From: an uncultured Acidobacteriota bacterium
GTDB lineage: Bacteria; Acidobacteriota; Thermoanaerobaculia; Gp7-AA8
NCBI GenBank assembly: GCA_946887105.1
Contig: CAMPKJ010000075.1
Location: forward strand, 1 to 17,854
Direction: 5' to 3'
DNA: 17,854 nucleotides
The notes beneath the pieces were generated by a model. That model did no database searches. It was not told the origin of the DNA and was given only the letters and a program-made list of their open reading frames with translations. The translations under genes and the position numbers were made by a program. Below, in pieces: positions 1-7,057 of the stretch (the stretch's first letter is position 1; each line of letters starts with the position of its first letter).

Positions 1-47
1 CTTCTCCCCTCTCTGAGGGGAGAAGGTGCCGCAGGCGGATGAGGGGA
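1..47. repeat. REP-like palindromic element at the window edge
   Basis: Bases 1-10 and 16-25 form a perfect 10-bp inverted repeat (cttctcccct / aggggagaag) around a 5-base loop. It is followed by a conserved-looking tail, gtgccgcaggcggatgagggg split around base 36. From memory, this arrangement (CCCTCATCCG...ACCTTCTCCCC, hairpin) resembles intergenic repeats found in many copies in high-GC bacteria such as rhizobia and xanthomonads. There is no T-run after the stem, so it does not look like a standard intrinsic terminator. The reading frame of YfhO-1 passes through it without a stop. Confidence 0.55.
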
Positions 48-2260
48 GCCATCCCCAGCACGAGCGTCGCGAGCGATACCCACACGCCGATCCAGAACGA
101 CAGCGGCGAGTACCACACGCGCACGTTCGACTCTCCCGGCGGCACCGCGAATCCCAGAAAAACGGCGTTCACTTCCATCGGCTTGACGCGCTTGCCGTTG
201 ATCTCCACGTGCCATCCCGGCCAGAGCGGAATGCTGCTCACGACCAGCGATCGCTGCGCTGCGCTCGCGCGCAGGCGGTATTCGGTCGGCGACGCGGAGG
301 CGATCGTCGTCGCCGCGGCGCCGGCGAAGTTCGTGTCTTGCGCGAACGCGGTGTTCGCCCAGTCGCGATGCGGGCGGATGTGCGGATAGAACACCGGCAG
401 CACGCTGCGCACACTGTAGAAGCGCGGCAGCACGGTGCGATTCTCGAGAATCTTCCCATCGCGTCCGTCGTAGATCACTGCATAACGCGACGGATCAGGC
501 ACGGCCATGGCCGGATCGAGCACGACGTAGCGCACGTTGAGAAAGTCGTACACCGGCTTGTTCGGGTCCTTGAGAAAGGCGAAGTAGTTCCACGGCTCGT
601 AATCGGCGGTGAGCTTGAGGAAGGCGAGATAGCGGGCGTTCGACATCGGGTCGTGCGCGCGGATGTCTTCGATGCCGTACACCGCGGACAGGTTCGGAAA
701 GAACTGCGCGTACATGCCGGCGAAGCGGAACGGCTCTCGCGATGTCCGCGCCAGCTCCTGCAGTTTCGCGATCAGCGGCGTGGCCGGATAGAGCGTGCGC
801 TGCGGCAGCGGCATGTTGCGATCGCGTCCGGCGTGGAACAGCTCCGCGATCACGACCACCAGCAGCGCCATCGCCGCCGCCTTGTGCCGCGTCAATGCGA
901 ACGCGGTTGCCGCGAGCAGCGTGACGATGCCTGGGAACATCTCCAGCGCGCTCGCATGCGGCATGCGCAGCAGCGCGACCAGCACCAGTGCCGCCGCGAG
1001 CACCGCCAGCAGCATCGGAATCCTGCGCGCGAGATCGATCGCCGCAGCGGTCTGGATCGCGCAGAGGAGCGTGAAGAGCATTCGCGCGCGGGCATGCGCG
1101 GCGATCGGCATCAGCAGATGGAACGAGTCGCCGATGACTGGCCAGGCGTAGATCACGCCGAGGATGAAAAGAGTGGTCACGGCGTAGAACGTCTCGCGCG
1201 AGCGCCATCGGCGCGTCACCACGACCGACAACGCCGTTGCGATCCACGCCACCCAGCCGAACACGCCCGGATAGCCGCCCAGCGGCTCCGTCGTCGCCGT
1301 CGCGAAGAAGCGCGGCTGGAACATCATGATCGCGGAGTTGCGGTCCTGATACGGCAGCGCGTCCGCGGAGTAGGGCATCTCTTTCAGTTCCGCGACGCGC
1401 TTCGATCGCGGCATGGTCTCCAGCAGCGGGCCGAGATACGGCGCGGCCAGCAACGCGGCGACGGCGAGCGCGCCGCCGAGCGTCAGGATCAGGCGCCAGC
1501 GCCGTTTTTCCACTATCACGCGCCAGAGCGCGTATACCGCGCTGAGCCAGAACACGTGCGCCGCGGTCTCCGGATGTCCGGCGAAGAGGAGCTGCGTCCA
1601 CACCAGCGCCGCGAAGGTGAAGCGCCCCCACGTGCGCCGCTCCGCGAGTTGATCGACGGCGTACAGCACAGCCGGCGCGAGACAGGCGGCGGTGACCATC
1701 GGGAAGTGCAGCCATCCGATCATGAATCCGCCGAACGCGAACGTCACCGCGGCGATGGTGCTGGCGAGCGGCGAGTAGCGCCGCCTGCAATACAAGTACA
1801 CGAACGTCAGTGCGATCAGCACCTTCATCGCCCCCTCGGCCGCCACGGCGTGTCCGAGGGACAGCGGCAGCGTGACGATGCGCAGAAGGGAAAACGCGGA
1901 GCTCTGTCCGTTGCCGAGGAGCGGATAGCCGCTGCCCGAGTGGTGATTCCAGAGCGGCGGCGTGAGCGACTTCCAGCTCTCGCGCACCTGATGCATCCAC
2001 GGCACGATCTGCATCGGCACGTCGTTCAGCTCGGAGTTGTGCTGATGGTGATCGTTCGTGACGAAGTACCAGGGCGGAAGCGACGGCAGCACATCCACCT
2101 GGAAGTTGACGTACGGCTGCGTGAGCGGTTTGAAGAAGAAGAGCAGGACCAGGACGTAGAAGAAGAAAGGGATGCGCTTCGGCAGCTCCGCGCCCGCCCG
2201 CCGCGCCAGCGCGACCGCGATGGCGTAGACGACGGCGACGAAGAGCCAGGTGAAGTTCAT
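1..2260 (-). CDS. YfhO-like GT-C-type membrane protein (YfhO-1), 3' end beyond the window
   Basis: This is a multi-pass membrane protein of the YfhO family; 753 codons are visible and no stop is reached before the left edge. The start is ATG at 2260, overlapping the YfhO-2 stop as ATGA, so the two are probably translationally coupled. Two hydrophobic helices (about residues 4-18 and 30-43) precede a first extracytoplasmic loop with Asp56 and a PPW motif near 62-64. Then come VPWMHQVRESW (about 86-96) and PLWN...GYPLLGNGQSS (about 102-121). GHPET lies near 229-233. The C-terminal half is a soluble region with GIEDIRAHDP and FLNVRYVV, followed by a last helix beginning SPLSFW. Family members include Bacillus subtilis YfhO, which is needed for lipoteichoic acid glycosylation; the conserved loop Asp is a candidate GT-C catalytic residue (inference). 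The last visible residues, about 15, are encoded by the repeat at 1-47, so the natural C terminus may be altered. Confidence 0.85.
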   Translation of the reverse strand, partial: MNFTWLFVAVVYAIAVALARRAGAELPKRIPFFFYVLVLLFFFKPLTQPYVNFQVDVLPSLPPWYFVTNDHHQHNSELNDVPMQIVPWMHQVRESWKSLTPPLWNHHSGSGYPLLGNGQSSAFSLLRIVTLPLSLGHAVAAEGAMKVLIALTFVYLYCRRRYSPLASTIAAVTFAFGGFMIGWLHFPMVTAACLAPAVLYAVDQLAERRTWGRFTFAALVWTQLLFAGHPETAAHVFWLSAVYALWRVIVEKRRWRLILTLGGALAVAALLAAPYLGPLLETMPRSKRVAELKEMPYSADALPYQDRNSAIMMFQPRFFATATTEPLGGYPGVFGWVAWIATALSVVVTRRWRSRETFYAVTTLFILGVIYAWPVIGDSFHLLMPIAAHARARMLFTLLCAIQTAAAIDLARRIPMLLAVLAAALVLVALLRMPHASALEMFPGIVTLLAATAFALTRHKAAAMALLVVVIAELFHAGRDRNMPLPQRTLYPATPLIAKLQELARTSREPFRFAGMYAQFFPNLSAVYGIEDIRAHDPMSNARYLAFLKLTADYEPWNYFAFLKDPNKPVYDFLNVRYVVLDPAMAVPDPSRYAVIYDGRDGKILENRTVLPRFYSVRSVLPVFYPHIRPHRDWANTAFAQDTNFAGAAATTIASASPTEYRLRASAAQRSLVVSSIPLWPGWHVEINGKRVKPMEVNAVFLGFAVPPGESNVRVWYSPLSFWIGVWVSLATLVLGMAPLIRLRHLLPSERGE

Positions 2261-4635
2261 TTGCGTGACAGCTTCATTCCCACCGCGATCAGCCCCACCA
2301 ACGTCGCCAGCGCCAGGATCGCGCCGAAGCGGAACGTCCAGGGGTCATACCAGACCCGCACGTCGAGCTCTCCGGCGGGCACCGCGAATCCAAGATAACC
2401 GCCGTTGACGCGGACCGGCTCGATGCGGGCACCGTTGCGCTCCACTTTCCAGCCCGGCCACCACGGCACGCTGCTGACGATCAGCGAATAGCGCGGCGCC
2501 TTCACGTGCAGACGGTACTCCGTCGGCTCCGCCTCGACGATCTTCACTTGCGCGAGCGGCGCATCGTCGGGGCGCGGCTTGAAGAAGTCATCGCGCTGTT
2601 CCTCGACCTCGATCTTCAGATTCTCGAGAAACGCCGTGTGCGCCCATCCTTCGGTCTGCTTCAGCTGCTGATGGAAGTGCGCATCGCGAAACTCGAGGAT
2701 CACGTTGCGCACGGCGAAGAAGCGCGGCAGCGCGCCGGCATTCTCGAAGATGCGTCCGTCCTTGCCGTCGTAGAGCATGCGAAAGCGCGGCGGCAGTTGC
2801 GCGTTCGGCGTTCCGACGACGTAACGCACGTTGAGGTAGTCGATGTACGCGCGCTCGAACTCGTTCCATTCGGCGAAGTAATTCGCGGCGTCGTAATCGA
2901 TGATCAGCGAGAGCAGGTTGATGTACTGCGCGTTGACCATCGGGTCGTGCGCGCGCACGTCTTCGTAGCCGTAGACCGCGGGGCTGTTCGGGAAGAAGCC
3001 GGGACCGTTTGCGACGATGCGGAACGGATCGTTCTTCGGGATGTCTTTCGTCAGCTCCTCGAGCTTCGCCAGCAGCGGCGTCTTCGGATACATCCACTCG
3101 GTCGAGACGACCGGATTCCAGCTGCCGGTGGTGGCCCACAGCTCCGCGATGATGCCGGTCAGCAGCACGAGCAGCACCGCGTGGCGTTTGACGGCGACCG
3201 CGATGAACGCCACGAGCATGAGCGTCAATCCCGGCACCATCGCGGCGATCGAGCCGTCGCGATAGTGCGGCACGCTGAAGTCGGCAGTGAACAGGATGCC
3301 GGTCAGCAGCATCGTCGCCGCGGCCAATCCGATGAACGCGGACTTGCGGTCGCGCGCGAAGACGTCGATGGCAGCCGCGGTCTGGACCGCGCCGAGCAGG
3401 CAGAGGAAGAGTCGCAATCGCGCATTCGCGGCGAGCTGAAAGACGAGGTGGAAGAGATCGCGGACGATCGGCCACGACAGGATGATCCCCACGACCAGCA
3501 CCGTGGCGAGCACGAAGAACATCTCCCGCGATCGCCACGCGCGCGTGCGCATGACGTGCGCGAGCAGCACGAACCAGGCGGCGATGCCGAGCGTGCCCGC
3601 GAAGCCGGTGATCGACTCCGCGTGCGCCGGTCCCCACGGTTTCTTCTCCTCTGGCAGCTCGCCGAAAAAGTTCGGCTGGATGAGCAGCTTCGCCGACGGC
3701 CAGTCGGAGAACGGCACTTCCACCGAGGTGGAGTTAGCCTTCAGATCCTGAAAGCGCTTCGACTTCGGGACCGCTTCGAAAAACGGGACGAGCTGCGGCA
3801 ACGCCAGCAGTCCGGCCACGGCCAATGCGCCGAGGAGCGAGACCAGGAAGTTGCGGGTGCGGCCCGCGGTACTGCGCTCGATCAGCACGATCCAGCCGGC
3901 GTACAGCATGGCCATGAAAAACGTGTGCGAGACGGTTTCCGGATGGCCGCCGAACAGCATTGCGGTCCAGACCACCGCGCCCCCGACGAAACGCGCGTAC
4001 GTGAATCGCTCCGCCAGCAGATCGATGAAATAGAAGACCGCCGGCACGAGGCAGGCGGTGGTGACGATCGGGAAGTGCAGCCACACCAGGATGAACGACG
4101 AGAACCCGAACGCTGCGGCGCCGGCGGCGCTGGCGAGCTCGGAGTAACCGCGCCGGCGGCACCAGAGGAACAGGAACGTCAGCGCGATCAGGATCTTCAT
4201 GGCCGCCTCGAACGTCATCGCGTGTGCGAGCGAGAGCGGCAATCCGACGATGCGCAACGGAGAGAGCGCGGAGCTCTGCGCGCTGGCCAGCAGCGGATAG
4301 CCGCACGCGGAGAGATGGTTCCAGAGCGGCGGCGTGAGCGACTTCCAGCTCTCGCGCACCTGATGCGCCCACGGCACGATCTGCAGCGCGAGGTCGTTGA
4401 TCTGCGGATTGATGGCGGTCGGATCGTCGGTCGCATACGCCCACGGCGACAGCGTCTTCAGAAAATCGACCGGCAGATTGACGTAGTCCTGCGTCAGCGG
4501 GAGATAGAGAAAGACGAAGACGAGAGCATAGAAAAAAACGGCCACCCGCCGCGGCAGGTCCACCCCCGCCCGTCGCGCCAACGCCACGGCCGCTGCATAC
4601 ACGGCCGCTGTGTAGAACCAGGTCGGATTGAACAC
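2257..4635 (-). CDS. YfhO-like GT-C-type membrane protein (YfhO-2)
   Basis: A second YfhO paralogue, about 792 aa, probably a membrane glycosyltransferase-type protein acting on the outer face of the inner membrane. I chose GTG at 4635 because the next residues (FNPTWFYTAAVYAAAVALARR) align with the ATG start of YfhO-1 (MNFTWLFVAVVYAIAVALARR). Longer starts fall inside the upstream tandem-repeat hairpin. No convincing Shine-Dalgarno sequence is seen. Family motifs appear in order: PVDFLKTLSPW loop, VPWAHQVRESWKSLTPPLWN, GYPLLASAQSSALSPLRI, FGGHPET, GYEDVRAHDPMVNAQY, FLNVRYVV and a final helix after DPWTF, ending in SRK. It overlaps YfhO-1 by 4 bases. It shares a 48-base identical stretch with YfhO-1 over the HQVRESWKSLTPPLWN segment, suggesting recent duplication or gene conversion. 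Family assignment is firm; substrate is unknown. Confidence 0.88.
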   Translation of the reverse strand: MFNPTWFYTAAVYAAAVALARRAGVDLPRRVAVFFYALVFVFLYLPLTQDYVNLPVDFLKTLSPWAYATDDPTAINPQINDLALQIVPWAHQVRESWKSLTPPLWNHLSACGYPLLASAQSSALSPLRIVGLPLSLAHAMTFEAAMKILIALTFLFLWCRRRGYSELASAAGAAAFGFSSFILVWLHFPIVTTACLVPAVFYFIDLLAERFTYARFVGGAVVWTAMLFGGHPETVSHTFFMAMLYAGWIVLIERSTAGRTRNFLVSLLGALAVAGLLALPQLVPFFEAVPKSKRFQDLKANSTSVEVPFSDWPSAKLLIQPNFFGELPEEKKPWGPAHAESITGFAGTLGIAAWFVLLAHVMRTRAWRSREMFFVLATVLVVGIILSWPIVRDLFHLVFQLAANARLRLFLCLLGAVQTAAAIDVFARDRKSAFIGLAAATMLLTGILFTADFSVPHYRDGSIAAMVPGLTLMLVAFIAVAVKRHAVLLVLLTGIIAELWATTGSWNPVVSTEWMYPKTPLLAKLEELTKDIPKNDPFRIVANGPGFFPNSPAVYGYEDVRAHDPMVNAQYINLLSLIIDYDAANYFAEWNEFERAYIDYLNVRYVVGTPNAQLPPRFRMLYDGKDGRIFENAGALPRFFAVRNVILEFRDAHFHQQLKQTEGWAHTAFLENLKIEVEEQRDDFFKPRPDDAPLAQVKIVEAEPTEYRLHVKAPRYSLIVSSVPWWPGWKVERNGARIEPVRVNGGYLGFAVPAGELDVRVWYDPWTFRFGAILALATLVGLIAVGMKLSRK

Positions 4636-4660
4636 GGCGGCGGATGATACCTTTCGGAAG

Positions 4661-4741
4661 TCGCAAAGTCGCAAAGTCGCAAAGTGTCAAAGACGCAGCC
4701 CGCCTCTCCTTTGAGACTTTGACACTTTGCGACTTTGCGAC
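4661..4741. repeat. Inverted tandem-repeat hairpin A, 8-bp unit
   Basis: Three copies of tcgcaaag (4661-4684) and one variant tgtcaaag (4685-4692) are followed by a 16-base spacer. The mirror arm is ctttgaga, ctttgaca, ctttgcga, ctttgcga (4709-4740). Bases 4668-4692 and 4717-4741 are perfect reverse complements over 25 bp, with 24 bases between. The element fills most of the 112 bases between the divergent starts of YfhO-2 (4635) and YfhO-3 (4748) and ends 6 bases before the YfhO-3 ATG. Confidence 0.9.
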
Positions 4742-4747
4742 TCTCCA

Positions 4748-7057
4748 ATGAATCTCACCTGGCTCTACCTCCTCGCCCTCTACGCGCTCGGCGTCTGGCG
4801 CGTGGACATTCCGCGCCGCATCGCGCTGCTCTTCTACCTGCTCGTGCTCGTCTATCTGTGGCGACCGTTGACGCAGGACGTGACGATGATTGCGGGGGAT
4901 GTGGTGCAGCTCGCGGCGCCTTGGTCGGAGATGCATGCGCCGGGGCGGCCGCCGGTGTCGAAGTTCGAGGTGTCCAATGCGAATCTGCAGGACGTCACGA
5001 TGCAGATCGCGCCGTGGGCGCATCAGGTGCGCGAGGCGTGGCGCTCCGGTGAGATTCCTCTCTGGAACGCGGCCGCGGGTTGCGGGTATCCGCTGCTGGC
5101 CAATGGGCAGAGCACACCGCTCTCCCCGTTGCGCTTGCTGACATTGCCGTTGCCGTTCGCATACGCGTACACGGCGGAATGCGCGATGAAGCTCCTGCTC
5201 GCGCTGACGTTGACGTTCCTCTTCTGCCGCCGCCGCTACTCGATTTCGGCGAGCGTGCTGGCCGCAATCGCGTTTGCATTCTCGACGTGGATGCTGATCT
5301 GGCTGCAGTTCCCGATCGCGGGCGCGTCGGCGCTCCTGCCGGGCGTGTTGCTCGCCATCGACCTCCTGCTCGAGCGCGTCACCCGCAGGCGGTTCATCGG
5401 TGCGGCGCTGATGTTCGCGATCGCGGTCCTGACCGGGCAGCCGGAGACGGTGTTTCAGGTGGGGATGTTTGCGGGCGCGTACGGGTTGTGGGTGGCGCTG
5501 ATCGAGAGGCGGCAATGGCGCGCGCTGCTGCCGGTCGCCGGCGCGTCCTTGGTTGCCGCGGTACTCGCGTCTCCGTTCCTGGTGCCATTCGCGGAGGCGG
5601 CGTTGCGGTCGCAACGGCTGGCGGACGTTCGCGAGACGCCGGAGATGACCATCTCGCCGCTGCCGGCCATCGATTCCGCGGTGCTGCTGTTGCAGCCGCG
5701 GTTTTACGGTCAACTGCCGACCGAACGGCCGTGGGGCGCGGTGTACAACGAGTCGATCTGCGGCTTCGCGGGCGTGCTGGCCATCGTCTGCGCGATCGCG
5801 GCGGTCTTCTTTATCGTGTGCGGCCGGCGCTGGCGCGAGCGCGAAACGCTCTACGTTCTCGCGCTGCTGCTCTCCGTCGCCGTGGTCCTCGGCATGCCGG
5901 TGATCACCGAGATTTTTCACAAATTGGCGGGCATGGCGCCGAGCGGACGGATGCGCTTCGGCGTCTGCTGGTTCGCGGCGTTGCTGGTCGCGCCGGTGGT
6001 CGACTGGACGCGCCGCGAAAGCCGTCTGCCGTTGCTGATCAGCGCACTGATCGTCTCCGCGACGATGTTCGGTCTGCTGCGCGGATTCGAGTTCCCGACG
6101 AAGGGCCATTACGACGCCGCGGTCTACGCGTTCTTCCCGAGCATGGCCGCGTTGCTGGCGATCGCGCTCTTCTCCCGGCGCACGTACGTACTCGCCGCGC
6201 TGCTTCTCGTCGATCTCTGGCTCGCGGCGTCGCATTGGGATCCGCGCCTGCCGCTGCGTGCGCTCTATCCGAAGACGCCGCTGATCGCGGCACTGGAGAA
6301 GCTCCCGCACGAAAACACGCGCATCCTCGGCATCGGCAGTCAGCTCTATCCGAACACCGGCGCGATGTACGGGCTCGACGACATACGCGTCCACGATCCG
6401 ATGGCGTTCCACGCGTACGAGACGTTCCTGCAGACCATGACCGGCTGGGAGCCGCGCAGTTACTACGAAAAGTGGACCGACCCCGGGACGCCGGTGATCG
6501 ATTTCCTGAACGCGAAGTACGTGATCACCGAGCCCGGTCGCGAGCTCGCTTCGCCGCGTTACGAGCAACGCTATGCCGGCCGCGACGGCCGGATTTACGA
6601 GAACAGGAACGTCCTGCCGCTCTTCTTTGCCGTGCGTCACGTGCTCGCGGGGGGCGAGCTGCGCACGCACACGGACTGGCGCTACACCGCGATCGCGTCA
6701 CGGGTGCCGAAGCGCGCGTTCGAGGAACTGTCGCAGCCCTGGACGGGCGATGATGCGCGCGTCGAGTTCACGCGCAACGGCGCATCGCATTACACGCTGC
6801 GCATTCACGCGCCGCGTACGACGCTCATCGTCAGCAGCATCGCCAATGCGCCCGGCTGGCGCGCCGGCGGCTTTCCGGTCGTCGACGTGAACGGTCCGTT
6901 CTTGGGGTTCATCGTTCCGCGCGGCGAGCACGTCGTGAACGTCGTCTATCGCCCGCTGTCGTTCCTCATCCCGGCCATCCTGGCGGTGATCACGCTCGTG
7001 GTCATGAGCGTGATGATGCTGAGGGCCAGGCCGCCCCAGAAGGACATCGGCACGTAG
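4748..7057 (+). CDS. YfhO-like GT-C-type membrane protein (YfhO-3), inverted relative to its paralogues
   Basis: A third YfhO paralogue, 769 aa, and the only one of the five on the plus strand. ATG at 4748 gives MNLTWLYLLALYALGV, matching the paralogue N termini; a longer TTG-initiated reading would lie in hairpin A. Motifs: Asp51 in GDVVQLAAPW, APWAHQVREAW (88-98), PLWN...GCGYPLLANGQS (104-122), and GQPET (230-234), where the other four have GHPET. Further on are GLDDIRVHDPMAFHAY, FLNAKYVIT, and a last helix after RPLSF. No Shine-Dalgarno sequence is visible, and only 6 bases separate the start from the hairpin. The last 112 bases overlap, tail to tail, the 3' end of YfhO-4. The orientation suggests an inversion within a once co-directional array (inference). 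The His-to-Gln change may mark altered specificity or relaxed constraint. Confidence 0.87.
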   Translation: MNLTWLYLLALYALGVWRVDIPRRIALLFYLLVLVYLWRPLTQDVTMIAGDVVQLAAPWSEMHAPGRPPVSKFEVSNANLQDVTMQIAPWAHQVREAWRSGEIPLWNAAAGCGYPLLANGQSTPLSPLRLLTLPLPFAYAYTAECAMKLLLALTLTFLFCRRRYSISASVLAAIAFAFSTWMLIWLQFPIAGASALLPGVLLAIDLLLERVTRRRFIGAALMFAIAVLTGQPETVFQVGMFAGAYGLWVALIERRQWRALLPVAGASLVAAVLASPFLVPFAEAALRSQRLADVRETPEMTISPLPAIDSAVLLLQPRFYGQLPTERPWGAVYNESICGFAGVLAIVCAIAAVFFIVCGRRWRERETLYVLALLLSVAVVLGMPVITEIFHKLAGMAPSGRMRFGVCWFAALLVAPVVDWTRRESRLPLLISALIVSATMFGLLRGFEFPTKGHYDAAVYAFFPSMAALLAIALFSRRTYVLAALLLVDLWLAASHWDPRLPLRALYPKTPLIAALEKLPHENTRILGIGSQLYPNTGAMYGLDDIRVHDPMAFHAYETFLQTMTGWEPRSYYEKWTDPGTPVIDFLNAKYVITEPGRELASPRYEQRYAGRDGRIYENRNVLPLFFAVRHVLAGGELRTHTDWRYTAIASRVPKRAFEELSQPWTGDDARVEFTRNGASHYTLRIHAPRTTLIVSSIANAPGWRAGGFPVVDVNGPFLGFIVPRGEHVVNVVYRPLSFLIPAILAVITLVVMSVMMLRARPPQKDIGT
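6946..7057. other. Tail-to-tail antisense coding overlap of YfhO-3 and YfhO-4
   Basis: Both reading frames stay open through these 112 bases to their own stops: TAG at 7055-7057 for YfhO-3, TAG at 6948-6946 for YfhO-4. Each strand encodes a family-like ending, RPLSF plus a hydrophobic helix on plus and VPMSF plus a hydrophobic helix on minus. The wobble positions of the two frames are paired with each other. First positions on one strand pair with second positions on the other, so ATN codons (Ile/Met) read as ATN on both strands. Confidence 0.85.

Noticed and set aside
26..4647. Plus-strand open frames of 790 and 713 codons
   Set aside because: Both lie antisense to YfhO-1 and YfhO-2 and give low-complexity Arg-rich products. 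The minus-strand frames carry the family motifs.
4636..4747. TTG starts inside hairpin A for YfhO-2 and YfhO-3
   Set aside because: They add MRLCD-type residues read from the repeat to both proteins. The paralogue alignment supports GTG 4635 and ATG 4748 instead.
3734..6670. Minus-strand open frame of 978 codons
   Set aside because: It spans antisense YfhO-3 and an alternate frame of YfhO-2 through hairpin A. The product has no recognisable features.
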